Positions 26,016 through 34,982 are shown, counted from the first letter of the stretch. The stretch: 64,000 bases of DNA from Streptomyces qinglanensis (GCF_900111245.1 NZ_FOGO01000001.1:558001-622000); one strand, 5' to 3'. The notes: generated by a model not told the origin, from the letters alone. Numbers and translations are program-made.

Positions 26016-27917
26016 GTGGGTGTGAGTGAGCGGACCGCGACGCTGGACGTCGAACAGGCCGAGCTCGCCCTCGTGGAGCACTACGGGAGGCTGGTCCGGC
26101 TCGCGTACTGCGTGCTGGAGGACGGCCCCCGCCGCGCTCCCGCGGCGCACGCGGTGACCTGCGGGGCGCTGCCCCGGAGGTGCACGTCCACGGCGGCGCT
26201 TCCCCGCCCGCAGGCGGCGGACGAGGACCCCGTCTACGTGTGGCTGCGGCTGCGGGTGCTCCGCGCGGCGCTGGCCCGGCCGCGGGGCCCGTGGCTGCCG
26301 CGCTCCCTCCCCCGCGGCGGAGCCCCGGCCCGTGCCGCGTACGCGCTGCGGCACCTGGAGCGGATGGCCGACCCGGAGATCCGGACCCTGCTGCGCGCCG
26401 CCCGCGTACGGGACCCGGACGCGGCACTGGCCGGAGCGGTGAAGGCAGCGGACGCGCCCGGTGGCCCCGGAGCACCCGCCCCCGCCCCCGGGCCCGTCGG
26501 AGAGCCGTGCCCCCTGTGCGGGGACGGGGCCGGGGTCCAGCATGCCCTCGACACGGTGCGGCGGCGCCGGCAGCGGCGGAGGGCCGGGGCCGCGGCGCTC
26601 GCGGCGCTGGTGTGCTGCGGGCTGCTCGGGGTGCCGGGCGACACCTGGGGGCCGGATGCCGCCGCCCGGCCACCGCTGGTGCGCGGCACCGACGCGGAGC
26701 AGGCCCTCGATCCAGGTGCGCTGGTGCGCGCGGGGGCCGGTGCCTGGCGGCGGGCTTCCCGGACGGACTTCGGGGCCTGGCCGGCGCGCGGTGCGCTCAC
26801 CCGCGACGCATCGTTGCTGCGCCGGGCGCTGGTGACCTGGGCGCGGCCGCGCGCCGACGTCCGGGTCGAAGCCGCACCCGGCACCCCCGAGGGCCCACCG
26901 CCCGGACCGCCGCAACTGCTGTACGCGGGGCGGCTGGCGGGGGCCGCCGTGGTGCTGCTGTACGACGGGCTGCGGGTGGCGCGGTACACCGAGCCGCTGG
27001 ACCCGGACGACGGCTCGGCCGCCGCCGAGGCCGCCGAGGAGGGGGTCTCGCTGGAGCTGGCCCGCACGGCGGGTGCGGCGACGGCGGAGTCCGGGGCCCT
27101 GGTCGTGACCCGGCGCGGGGGAAAGGTGCGGTATCTGACGGCGCCGTGGATCACCCGCGCGGCCCGGGTGGACCTCCTGGACCCGGGGGACGAGGCGGGC
27201 CGGACGCTCTCCCGCGGCGCGGACGGGGTGACCGGGCCGGTGCCGCTGCCGGTCACGCTGCCGCAGCACTGCGACACCTGGCCGGGGCTGGCGCTGCGGG
27301 GAAGCCCGGGGGCGGCCCGGCGCCTGCAGCTCTACACGGACCTGGGCGAGTTGGCCCCGGCACGGCTGACCGACGGCGCCGAGCGGACGCCCGCGACCGG
27401 CACCGCGGCCCGCAGGCGGCTGGCACGTACGGCATGCCACCTCCCGGCGGTGCTGGACCGGGGGGTCAGGGCCGTCAACTCCTGGCAGTTCGCGCGGCAG
27501 CGGCTGCCGGACGGGGACGGCGAGGCGGCATGGGTGTGTACGAGGGCCGCCACCTGGCGGGGGCCCGGAGCCCGGGTGATGACGCAGTTCCAGCCCCCGG
27601 CGGGCGCTCCGGGCCGTCCCGGGGCGGTGACGTCCCGGCTGGAGGACAGCCGGGTGTGCGGGCCGCACGCGCGGGCGGTGCTCACGGGACTGCTGTGGCG
27701 GTCGACCGAGGGCCGCTGGTATGTGCTGGCGGCCGGGGACGAGGGCGTCACCCGGCTGCGGGCGCGCGGCGAGGGCCTGTTGGGCGGACCGGCGGAGGCG
27801 GTGGGCAACACGCTGGCGGTCCGCGCCGGGCGGCAGGCGTCGGCCCGGCTCTCGGCGACGCGCCGGAACGGTGCCGCCCCGGCCACGTCTCCCGCCCCCG
27901 TCGGTCCACCGGACTGA
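26016..27917 (+). CDS. Unidentified membrane protein with sigma-factor-like N-terminus
   Basis: Protein of up to 633 residues, not assigned to a characterised family. Residues about 15-50 (LALVEHYGRLVRLAYCVLED) resemble the sigma-region-2-like start seen in some Streptomyces membrane proteins of unknown function. A cytoplasmic Arg/Pro-rich region follows, with a CPLCGDG motif near residue 168, then a single membrane segment near residue 195-210 (RAGAAALAALVCCGLLGVPG). The remaining 420 residues are probably extracytoplasmic and contain scattered cysteines that could form disulfides (QHCDTW, ARTACHL, VCTRAA, SRVCGPH). GTG 26016 or 26022 may start it; neither has a good ribosome-binding site. 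It lies 29 bases after the kinase and may be co-transcribed, so a sensing or cell-surface role linked to the kinase is possible. Confidence 0.65.
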   Translation: MGVSERTATLDVEQAELALVEHYGRLVRLAYCVLEDGPRRAPAAHAVTCGALPRRCTSTAALPRPQAADEDPVYVWLRLRVLRAALARPRGPWLPRSLPRGGAPARAAYALRHLERMADPEIRTLLRAARVRDPDAALAGAVKAADAPGGPGAPAPAPGPVGEPCPLCGDGAGVQHALDTVRRRRQRRRAGAAALAALVCCGLLGVPGDTWGPDAAARPPLVRGTDAEQALDPGALVRAGAGAWRRASRTDFGAWPARGALTRDASLLRRALVTWARPRADVRVEAAPGTPEGPPPGPPQLLYAGRLAGAAVVLLYDGLRVARYTEPLDPDDGSAAAEAAEEGVSLELARTAGAATAESGALVVTRRGGKVRYLTAPWITRAARVDLLDPGDEAGRTLSRGADGVTGPVPLPVTLPQHCDTWPGLALRGSPGAARRLQLYTDLGELAPARLTDGAERTPATGTAARRRLARTACHLPAVLDRGVRAVNSWQFARQRLPDGDGEAAWVCTRAATWRGPGARVMTQFQPPAGAPGRPGAVTSRLEDSRVCGPHARAVLTGLLWRSTEGRWYVLAAGDEGVTRLRARGEGLLGGPAEAVGNTLAVRAGRQASARLSATRRNGAAPATSPAPVGPPD

Positions 27918-27965
27918 CCCGACCCGCACCCCGGACTCCGGCCCGCGGGCGGACCGGTACCGCGC

Positions 27966-28025
27966 CACCAGGCACCGGGACACCAGGCACCGGGACACCA
28001 GGCACCGGGTCACCAGGCACGGGGC
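27966..28025. repeat. 15-bp tandem repeat (4 copies) between convergent genes
   Basis: Four copies of CACCAGGCACCGGGA (27966, 27981, 27996, 28011; the last two with small changes) sit between the ends of the 633-residue gene and the GlxA-type regulator, followed by further degenerate CACCAGG units. Copies are contiguous without spacers, so this is a minisatellite and not a CRISPR array. Confidence 0.9.
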
Positions 28026-28053
28026 CCCGGTTCACCAGGCGCAGGGCCCAGGG

Positions 28054-29028
28054 TCACCGGGCGCCGGACCCGGTGCTGCGGAAGGTGCGGCGGTAGGTGT
28101 CCGGGGGCACGCCGAGGGCGCGGTTGAAGTGGCGGCGCAGTGTGGTGGCCGTGCCCATGCCGGTGGCCGCCGCGATGGCGTCGATGCTGTCGGCCGAGGT
28201 CTCCAGCAGTTCCTGGGCGCGCCGGATCCGCTGCGTCAGCAGCCACTGCAGCGGGGTGGTGCCGGTCGCCGTCCGGAAGTGGCGGCTCAGCTGGCGGGTG
28301 CTCATGTTCGCGCGGCGGGCCAGGTCCTCCACGGTCAGCGGCCGGTCGAGCCGTTCGTTCACCCAGGGCAGCAGGCCGGAGAGCGGGTGCGTGTCCCGTT
28401 CGGGTACCGGCGCGGTGACGAACTGGGCCTGGCCCCCGGCCCGGTGCGGGGGCACGACCAGGCGGCGGGCGACCGTGTTGGCGAGCGCCGAACCGTGGTC
28501 GAGCCGGACCAGGTGCAGGCACAGGTCCATGGCGGCGGCCTTGCCGGCGGAGGTGAGCACACTGCCGTTGTCGACGTAGAGCACGTCCGGGTCCACCTCG
28601 ACCCGGGGGTGGCGGGCGGCCAGCGCCTCGGTGTGCGCCCAGTGCGTCGTCGCGCGGCGGCCGTCCAGCAGCCCGGCGGCGGCCAGCACGAACGCGCCCG
28701 TGCACAGGGAGGCGACCCGTGCGCCCGCCTCGTGGGCGGCGCGCACCGCGTCCACCAGGTCGGCGGGCGGGTCCACGTCGACGTCGGCCCAGCCGGGGAC
28801 GATCACGGTGTCGGCCTCCGGGAGCCGGTCGAGACCGCGGTCGGGCTCCAGTCGGAACCCGCCGAACCGCACGGGGCCCGGGCCGTGGACGCTGAGGCGG
28901 TACCAGGAGCCGGCCGCGGCGGGCAGGTCGGTGCCGAAGACCTCATAGGCCACGGACAGCTCGAAGTGCAGCATGCCGTCGGTGACGGCCAGCGCGACAG
29001 TACCCATGTCCGAAATTGTACGCAGCAT
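28054..29028 (-). CDS. GlxA family AraC-type transcriptional regulator
   Basis: Regulator of 324 residues. The N-terminal half is a DJ-1/PfpI amidotransferase-like domain (GTVALAVTDGMLHFELSVAY; the nucleophile-elbow cysteine is present in VASLCTGAFVLAAAGLL). The C-terminal half is an AraC DNA-binding domain with two helix-turn-helix units (LTVEDLARRANMSTRQLSRH and IAAATGMGTATTLRRHFNRA). This arrangement is typical of GlxA-type regulators; the ligand is unknown. The start is ambiguous between ATG 29028 (MLRTISDMG) and ATG 29007 (MGTVALAV); a GGAGGTGAG lies 14 or more bases upstream of the first. It is divergent from the reductase-like gene at 29110, with an 81-base shared promoter region, and probably controls it. 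Confidence 0.9.
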   Translation of the reverse strand: MLRTISDMGTVALAVTDGMLHFELSVAYEVFGTDLPAAAGSWYRLSVHGPGPVRFGGFRLEPDRGLDRLPEADTVIVPGWADVDVDPPADLVDAVRAAHEAGARVASLCTGAFVLAAAGLLDGRRATTHWAHTEALAARHPRVEVDPDVLYVDNGSVLTSAGKAAAMDLCLHLVRLDHGSALANTVARRLVVPPHRAGGQAQFVTAPVPERDTHPLSGLLPWVNERLDRPLTVEDLARRANMSTRQLSRHFRTATGTTPLQWLLTQRIRRAQELLETSADSIDAIAAATGMGTATTLRRHFNRALGVPPDTYRRTFRSTGSGAR

Positions 29029-29109
29029 GTCGTTCCGGACACTCACCTCCGTCACTCCGGACCACACAGGATGTCTCCAGTTGCACAGCGAGGACGACGG
29101 GAGAATCCG

Positions 29110-30189
29110 ATGGGGTCGGGTCAGGCAGTGACGGTGTTCGGCGCCTACGGGCACACCGGACGGTTCGTGGTGGCGGAGTTGCCGGCCCGGGGATTCGTGC
29201 CGATCCTGTCCGGACGCGACGCGGAGAAGCTGCGGGCGCACGCCCCCTCGGCCCCGGAGCTGGAGATCCGGCCCGCCGCCGTGGACGACCCGGCCGCGCT
29301 GGACCGCGCCCTGGCCGGGGCGGACGCCGTGCTCAACTGCGCCGGACCGTTCGCCTCGACCGCCGCCCCGGTGATCGAGGCGGCGCTGCGCGCCGGGATC
29401 CCGTATGTGGACGTGGCCGCCGAGATCGAGGCCAACCTCGACACCTTCGCGCACTTCGCGGAGCGCGCCGCCGCCGCGGGCACCGTGGTGCTCCCGGCCA
29501 TGGCCTTCTTCGGCGGCCTCGGCGACCTGCTGGTCACCGCGGCGCTGGGCGGCCTGGAGGCGGCCGACGAGGCGCACATCGCCTACGGGTTGAGCGGCTG
29601 GCACCCCACGGCCGGGACCCGCGAAGCCGGTGCGGTCTCCCGGGAGCGCAGGGACGGCCGCCGGCTGCGCTACAGCGGCGGGCGGCTGGAGTACCGCGAG
29701 GACGCCCTGCCGCAGCGGACCTGGCACTTCCCCGAGCCGCTGGGGACCCGGACCGTGCTCGGGGAGTTCACCATGGCCGACGTGGTCACCGTCCCCAGCC
29801 ATCTGGCCGTCCCCGAGGTGTGCACGTACATGAGCACCGAGGCGGCGGGCGACATGGCCGCTGCGGACACCCCGCCGCCGACCGCGGTGGACGCGCAGGG
29901 GCGGTCCGCGCAGACCTTCCTCGTCGACGTCGTGGTCCGGCACGGGGGCACGGAGCGGCGCGCCGTCGCGCGCGGGCAGGACATCTACGCCGTCAGTGCC
30001 CCGCTCGCGGTGGAGGCGGTCCGCCGGATCCTCGCCGGAGAGGTCCGGAGGACCGGAGTCGCCTCCGCCGGGGCGCTCTTCGACGCGCCGGACTTCCTGC
30101 GCTCCCTCTCCGCGCATTTGACGCTGGACCTGCCGCTGGACCTGCCGCAGCCGTCCGGTTCGGGTGCAGGTGCGGGAACTGTGGCGTAG
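29110..30189 (+). CDS. Saccharopine dehydrogenase-like / trans-acting enoyl reductase family protein
   Basis: NAD(P)-binding protein of 359 residues. The N-terminal Rossmann motif is VTVFGAYGHTGRFVVAEL, followed by AVLNCAGPFASTAAPVIEAA and YVDVAAEIEAN, which are typical of saccharopine-dehydrogenase-like and trans-acting enoyl reductase proteins. The C-terminal half shows no diagnostic substrate motif. ATG 29110 has GGGAG six bases upstream. It is divergent from the GlxA-type regulator, which suggests that a small inducer controls it. A true lysine-pathway role is unlikely from the context; the reaction is unknown. Confidence 0.8.
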   Translation: MGSGQAVTVFGAYGHTGRFVVAELPARGFVPILSGRDAEKLRAHAPSAPELEIRPAAVDDPAALDRALAGADAVLNCAGPFASTAAPVIEAALRAGIPYVDVAAEIEANLDTFAHFAERAAAAGTVVLPAMAFFGGLGDLLVTAALGGLEAADEAHIAYGLSGWHPTAGTREAGAVSRERRDGRRLRYSGGRLEYREDALPQRTWHFPEPLGTRTVLGEFTMADVVTVPSHLAVPEVCTYMSTEAAGDMAAADTPPPTAVDAQGRSAQTFLVDVVVRHGGTERRAVARGQDIYAVSAPLAVEAVRRILAGEVRRTGVASAGALFDAPDFLRSLSAHLTLDLPLDLPQPSGSGAGAGTVA

Positions 30190-30275
30190 CGGCCCGCCGG
30201 TGCACGGTGGGGCGGTTCCCGACCGGAGCCGCCGCACCCCTGTCGCAACAACCTACGCATCAGTAAATTGACAGC

Positions 30276-31187
30276 ATGTCTAATACGGAGCGCACGGAGC
30301 TGAAGGCGAGGCGGGTCGCCTTCGACTGGTCGGCCACCCCTCTGCACTGGTTGCCCGGCGACCCGGCGACGACCCACACCATCAACGTGCTGCACCTCCT
30401 GCTGCCCGCCGGGGAGCGCTGGTTCGTGCACGTCTACAAACAGGTGCTGCCGCAGATCCGCGACCCCGAACTGCGCAAGGACGTCATCGGGTTCATCGGC
30501 CAGGAGGCCGTGCACTCGCAGGCGCACGACGACGTGCTGCCGCACCTCGCGGAGCTCGGCCTCGACCCGGCGCCCTACACCGCGCAGGTGGACTGGTTCT
30601 TCGAGAAACTGCTGGGCGACCGCACGCTCCCACCGGGCAGACCGCGCCAGTGGTGGCTGATGGAACGGGTGGCGCTCATCGCGGCCATCGAGCACTACAC
30701 CGCCTTCCTCGGCGACTGGGTGCTCAACGCCGAGGCACTGGACCGCCGGGGCGCCGACCCGGTGATGCTGGACCTGCTGCGCTGGCACGGCGCGGAGGAG
30801 GTCGAGCACCGGTCGGTCGCCTTCGACCTGTTCCTGCACGTCGACGGCGGCTACCGGCGACGGGTGCGCACCTGGGCACTGGCCTTCTCGGCGCTGGTGT
30901 TCCTGTGGCAGCGCGGTGCCCGCTTCTTCATGGAGAACGACCCGACGCTGGTGGACGGCCGCGCCGGCTTCCGCGCGTTCCTGCGCGCGGGCCGACAGGG
31001 CGTGCTGCCCTCCGCGGGCGCCATGCTGCGCTCCGTACCGACGTACCTCAGCCGCGACTACCACCCCTCGCAGGAGTGCAGCACCGCGCAGGCGGTCGCC
31101 TATCTGAACAGCTCGCCCGGCGCCAACGGCCGCCCGCAGCCCGGTGGTCCGCACACCGCCGCCGCATCCGGCGGAGCACTCCGATGA
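30276..31187 (+). CDS. PF10118-type ferritin-like metal-dependent protein
   Basis: Protein of 303 residues of the family annotated as predicted metal-dependent hydrolase. It is all-helical with the ferritin-like metal-ligand pattern: GQEAVHSQAHDD (Glu-x3-His-x3-His), AAIEHYTAFLGD (Glu-His) and GAEEVEHRSVAFDLF (Glu-x2-His). The N-terminus VAFDWSATPLHWLPGDPATT is also family-typical. It overlaps the following 2Fe-2S reductase gene by four bases (ATGA), so equal production is likely. Ferritin-like di-metal carboxylate ligands plus a reductase partner would also fit an oxygenase or desaturase; that is inference. TetR at 32361 lies downstream on the same strand. Confidence 0.85.
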   Translation: MSNTERTELKARRVAFDWSATPLHWLPGDPATTHTINVLHLLLPAGERWFVHVYKQVLPQIRDPELRKDVIGFIGQEAVHSQAHDDVLPHLAELGLDPAPYTAQVDWFFEKLLGDRTLPPGRPRQWWLMERVALIAAIEHYTAFLGDWVLNAEALDRRGADPVMLDLLRWHGAEEVEHRSVAFDLFLHVDGGYRRRVRTWALAFSALVFLWQRGARFFMENDPTLVDGRAGFRAFLRAGRQGVLPSAGAMLRSVPTYLSRDYHPSQECSTAQAVAYLNSSPGANGRPQPGGPHTAAASGGALR

Positions 31188-32314
31188 CCCGCGCGGACAC
31201 GGCGCGCACCGCAGCCGTGCTGGCGCTCACCGCGGGCACCGCCCTGCTGGCCAAGCGCGCGATGGGCCGGCGCATCGAGCGCTCCCCGCTGTGGCCGATG
31301 CCCGCGCTGGACCGGCCGGTCTCCGGCACCATGGGCCTGCGGCGGACCGGACCGGACCGCTCGGAGCGCACGGTGCGGGTGACCGGACGGCACGCGGTCG
31401 CCGACCGGGTCGTCCAACTCCGCCTCGGCGCACCCGACGGCGCCGCGCTGCCGGACTGGGAGCCGGGCGCGCATCTGGACCTCGTGCTGCCCTCCGGGCT
31501 GGTGCGGCAGTACTCGCTCTGCGGCGACCCGGCCGAGGCCGACACCTGGACGGTGGCCGTGCGACTGACCGACGACTCCCGCGGCGGCTCCCGCGCCGTG
31601 CACGAACAGCTCCACGAGGGCGCGGAACTGCGGGTACGCGGTCCCCGCAACCGCTTCCCGCTGGCCGAAGCACCCGCCTATCTCTTCCTCGCCGGGGGCA
31701 TCGGCATCACGCCGCTGCTGCCGATGATCCGCGCGGTGGCGGCGGCGAACGCACCATGGCGGCTGGTCCTCGGCGGCCGCACCCGCGCCTCGATGCCGTT
31801 CCTGGACGAACTGGCCGCGCTGGACGGCGGGCAGGGACGGGTGACGCTCGTCCCGCAGGACGAGGCGGGCCACCCCGACCTGGCGGGCGCGCTGGCCGGG
31901 ATGCCGCCCGAGGCGGCGGTCCACTGCTGCGGCCCCGCACCCCTGCTGGACGCGGTCACCGCACTGTGCGAGGGCGAGAGGGCGCCCGGCGGCGGGCTGC
32001 ACCTGGAGCGGTTCACGGCGCAGCCGCCGGACGCGGCCGGCCCGAACCACCCCTTCGAGGTCGAACTGCGCCGCTCGGGACGCACCCTGGCAGTGCCCGC
32101 CGACTCCACGGCGCTGGCCACGGTCCGCGCCGCCTGCCCGGACACCGCCTACTCCTGCGAACAGGGCTTCTGCGGCACCTGCCGCACCAGGGTGCTCCAG
32201 GGCCCCGTCGAGCACCGGGACGAACTGCTGTCGGACGCCGAGCGGGACGCGCACATGCTGCTGTGCGTCTCCCGGGCGCGGGGCGCGGGACAGCGCCTGG
32301 TGCTGGACCTGTAG
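31184..32314 (+). CDS. FAD/NAD reductase with C-terminal 2Fe-2S ferredoxin domain
   Basis: Electron-transfer flavoprotein of 376 residues. A hydrophobic N-terminal segment (TAAVLALTAGTALLAKRAMG) may anchor it to the membrane. The FAD domain has the RQYSLCGDP motif (RxYS), the NAD domain has LFLAGGIGITPLLPM and the terminal CCGPAPLLDAV, and the C-terminal plant-type ferredoxin has cluster cysteines in CEQGFCGTCRTRVLQG plus a fourth in MLLCVSRA. This is the layout of phthalate-dioxygenase-type and VanB-type reductases, which feed electrons to an oxygenase. The ATGA overlap with the PF10118 gene makes that protein the probable electron acceptor. Confidence 0.92.
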   Translation: MTRADTARTAAVLALTAGTALLAKRAMGRRIERSPLWPMPALDRPVSGTMGLRRTGPDRSERTVRVTGRHAVADRVVQLRLGAPDGAALPDWEPGAHLDLVLPSGLVRQYSLCGDPAEADTWTVAVRLTDDSRGGSRAVHEQLHEGAELRVRGPRNRFPLAEAPAYLFLAGGIGITPLLPMIRAVAAANAPWRLVLGGRTRASMPFLDELAALDGGQGRVTLVPQDEAGHPDLAGALAGMPPEAAVHCCGPAPLLDAVTALCEGERAPGGGLHLERFTAQPPDAAGPNHPFEVELRRSGRTLAVPADSTALATVRAACPDTAYSCEQGFCGTCRTRVLQGPVEHRDELLSDAERDAHMLLCVSRARGAGQRLVLDL

Positions 32315-32360
32315 GGGCTGCGGGCCGGCGGGCGGGGCGCCGCTCGCTAGGGTGAACCGC

Positions 32361-33077
32361 ATGACGACCGGGGCGCGCCGCAAGAGGAGGATGGGTGTCG
32401 AGGAGCGGCGGCAGCAACTGATAGACGTCGCCCTCGACCTGTTCAGCAGACGTTCCCCCGAGAGCGTCTCGATAGACGACATCGCGGCGGCGGCCGGGAT
32501 CTCCCGGCCGCTCGTCTACCACTACTTCCCCGGCAAGCACAGCCTGTACGAGGCAGCGGTGCGGCGGGCTGCCGAAGAACTGACGGGACGGTTCGCCGAG
32601 CCGCCCGAGGGTCCGCTGAGCGGGCGGCTGCTGCGGGTGATGGGACGCTACTTCGACTTCGTCGCCGAGCACGGCCCCGGCTTCTCGGCACTGCTGCGCG
32701 GCGGTCCGGCCATGGGCGCCGACCCGGCGCGGGCCCGCACCAGCGCCATGATCGACGAGGTGCGGGCCACGGCCTGTCGCCAGGTGCTCGGCCATCTGGG
32801 AGTCGATACCCCCGGACCGCGACTGGCACTGGTGGTCCGCTCCTGGGTGGGGCTCGCCGAGACCACGGCGCTGTCCTGGCTGGAGGCGCCGCAGGCGATG
32901 CCGCGCGAGGAACTGGAGAGCCAACTCGTGCACAGCTTCGTGGCACTGGCCGCGGTGAGCGCACTGCACGACGAGCAGACCCGCCGGGTACTGCGGGACA
33001 TCGTGCGGCAGGAGCCCGAGGACGGTCCGCTGCGCGAACTGGCGACCCAGCTGGCCGCGTCGGCCCCGGACCGCTGA
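32361..33077 (+). CDS. TetR family transcriptional regulator
   Basis: Regulator of 238 residues. The N-terminal helix-turn-helix is VSIDDIAAAAGISRPLVYHY followed by FPGKHSLYEAAV; the rest is the helical ligand-binding domain. ATG 32361 has AGGGTGA just upstream; a GTG nine bases earlier is less likely. It lies 46 bases after the reductase gene on the same strand and probably regulates that operon. Its length and C-terminal pattern (TALSWLEAPQAMPREELESQ) fit TetR proteins found near fatty-acid or alkane-related genes, but the ligand is not known. Confidence 0.92.
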   Translation: MTTGARRKRRMGVEERRQQLIDVALDLFSRRSPESVSIDDIAAAAGISRPLVYHYFPGKHSLYEAAVRRAAEELTGRFAEPPEGPLSGRLLRVMGRYFDFVAEHGPGFSALLRGGPAMGADPARARTSAMIDEVRATACRQVLGHLGVDTPGPRLALVVRSWVGLAETTALSWLEAPQAMPREELESQLVHSFVALAAVSALHDEQTRRVLRDIVRQEPEDGPLRELATQLAASAPDR

Positions 33078-33092
33078 GCCCGCGGACGGATC

Positions 33093-33863
33093 TCAGGCGT
33101 CCCGTCGGCGGGTCACCACCGCGGCCGCCAGCAGCGCGCCCAGCGCCCACACCAGCAGGGCCAGCAGCCCGCCGGGGCGCTCCAGGGTGCCGTTGCCGCC
33201 CAGCAGCCAGGCTTCGGAGGCACCCCCGGGCAGCAGGTCGACCGCCGTCTCGCCACCGGGCACCGGATCCAGCGCCACCGGTACCAGGAACAGCAGGCCG
33301 AACAGTGCGGTGACCGTGCCCGCCGAGCGGCGCACCACCGCGGCCAGCCCCAGTGTGAGCGTGCCCAGCAGCGCGGCGTGCACCGCGACGGCCAGGAGCT
33401 GACCGGCCGTCGCGGCAGCGTCGAACGTGCTCCGGGCCAGGGCCAGTGCACCGCAGACCGCACCCAGCAGCGCGCAGGCCAGCCCGGTGGCGCAGACCGC
33501 CGCGCCCAGGGTGAGCGCCTTGGCGGTCAGCAGCCGGACGCGGTCGGGTACGCACAGCAGTGCCGTCGCCGCACCTCCGGTGGCCTGCTCGCCGGTCACC
33601 GCCAGCATGGCGAGCGAGGCCAGCACGAGACAGGTGCCGTTCAGTTCGGCCACCACGGCCGGGTCGCCGGGCGAGGCGCCCGGATCGTGGGTGAGCACCC
33701 CCGTGGCGGAGGCGACCAGCCCGGTCAGTGCGAGCGCGCCCAGCAGCAGGTACCAGGTCGAGCGCAGGGACACCAGCTTGGTCCACTCGGCGGCCACCGC
33801 CCACCGCAGCGCGGTACGGCGCCGGACCGTGCGGGCAACCGGTTCCGTGACGGCGGCGGTCAC
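33093..33863 (-). CDS. ABC-2 type transporter permease
   Basis: Membrane subunit of 256 residues with six predicted helices. The N-terminus RWAVAAEWTKLVSLRSTWYL is the usual cytoplasmic lead-in of actinobacterial ABC-2 permeases, and the end VLWALGALLAAAVVTRRRDA-like pattern (LLVWALGALLAAAVVTRRRD) is typical too. GTG 33863 overlaps the ATPase stop codon as GTGA, so the two are coupled. It works with the ATPase encoded just upstream, probably exporting a small molecule or peptide. It is convergent with the TetR gene, 15 bases apart. Confidence 0.9.
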   Translation of the reverse strand: MTAAVTEPVARTVRRRTALRWAVAAEWTKLVSLRSTWYLLLGALALTGLVASATGVLTHDPGASPGDPAVVAELNGTCLVLASLAMLAVTGEQATGGAATALLCVPDRVRLLTAKALTLGAAVCATGLACALLGAVCGALALARSTFDAAATAGQLLAVAVHAALLGTLTLGLAAVVRRSAGTVTALFGLLFLVPVALDPVPGGETAVDLLPGGASEAWLLGGNGTLERPGGLLALLVWALGALLAAAVVTRRRDA

Positions 33864-34822
33864 CGGACCACCTCCGCTTCCCCGGCGGCGGCCCGGTCCG
33901 GGACGGCGCCGCCGGTCTGCGCGTACTCCACGCTGTCCGACGTCAGCCGCAGGTACGCCTCCTCCAGCGACGCCTCCTCCGCACGCAGTTCGTGCAGCCG
34001 GACATGCGCCCGGTGGGCGAGGTCGCCCACGCGCTCGGCCGACGTCCCGGCCACCGCCAGCGCGTTTGGACCGGTCCAGTCCACCTCGGCGCCCGCCTCC
34101 GCGAGCCGGTCGGCCAGCAGCCGCAGCCCGCCGGGCTCGGGCCCCCGCACCCGCACGGTGCGGCGGGTACCGGCGGCGACCACGTCGGCGACGGTCCCGT
34201 CGGCCAGCAGCCGGCCCCGGCCGATCACCACCACCCGGTCCGCCGTCAGTTCCAGCTCGCTCATCAGGTGGCTGGAGAGGAAGACGGTGCGGCCCTCGTC
34301 GGCCAGGGAGCGCAGGAACGTGCGCACCCAGCGGACCCCGTCCGGGTCCAGCCCGTTGACCGGCTCGTCCAGCAGCAGCACCGCCGGGTCGCCGAGCAGC
34401 GCGGCGGCGATGCCCAGGCGCTGGGACATGCCCAGCGAGAAGGACCCGGCCCGCTTGTCCGCCACGTCGGCCAGACCGACCGCCTCCAGTACCTCGGGCA
34501 CCCGGCGTGCGGGGATGCCGTTGCTGCGGGCCATCGCCAGCAGGTGCCGGTACGCGGTGCGGCGGGGGTGCGCCGCACGGGCGTCGAGCAGCGCGCCGAC
34601 GGTGCGCAGCGGCCGGTCCAGGCGGGCGTAGGGCCGGCCCTGGACCAGGGCGCTGCCGGAGGTGGGCCGGTCGAGTCCGGTGATCAGGCGCATGGTGGTG
34701 GACTTGCCCGCGCCGTTGGGGCCCAGGAAGCCGGTGACCTTGCCGGGCGCCACATCGAGGGTCAGGTCGTCGACGGCGGTCTTCTCGCCGTATCTCTTGG
34801 TGAGTCCGCGCAGTGTGAGCAT
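33860..34822 (-). CDS. ABC transporter ATP-binding protein
   Basis: ATPase of 320 residues. Walker A is GPNGAGKST, the signature motif is the variant SFSLGMSQRLGIA, and Walker B is AVLLLDEPVNGLDPDG, followed by the H-loop in FLSSHLMSELEL. The extended C-terminal domain (residues about 220-300) with EEASLEEAYLRLTSDSVEYA is common to drug- or bacitracin-type ABC ATPases. Start at ATG 34822 (MLTLRGLTKRYG), the canonical N-terminus; a longer frame to 34885 has no supporting motif. It is divergent from the response regulator at 34983, which may control it. Confidence 0.93.
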   Translation of the reverse strand: MLTLRGLTKRYGEKTAVDDLTLDVAPGKVTGFLGPNGAGKSTTMRLITGLDRPTSGSALVQGRPYARLDRPLRTVGALLDARAAHPRRTAYRHLLAMARSNGIPARRVPEVLEAVGLADVADKRAGSFSLGMSQRLGIAAALLGDPAVLLLDEPVNGLDPDGVRWVRTFLRSLADEGRTVFLSSHLMSELELTADRVVVIGRGRLLADGTVADVVAAGTRRTVRVRGPEPGGLRLLADRLAEAGAEVDWTGPNALAVAGTSAERVGDLAHRAHVRLHELRAEEASLEEAYLRLTSDSVEYAQTGGAVPDRAAAGEAEVVR

Positions 34823-34982
34823 GCCGCGGACGCTATGCGGCGGCCGGAGCGGGGACAGTGCACGCGAGTCGGGGGCACCCTGCACTTTCGTCAGGGGCCG
34901 CGGCCACGGCGCACGGACCGTACGGGGGCTAGCGTGAGAGCCTCACCACGGGTGGGCTCACGGGGAGAACGGGGAGGACACC

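Noticed and set aside
26016..26200. A functional ECF sigma factor
   Set aside because: Only a short stretch resembles sigma region 2; no region 4 is present and the protein has a membrane helix.
27966..28025. CRISPR array
   Set aside because: Repeat units are contiguous, 15 bp, without unique spacers, and no cas gene is present.
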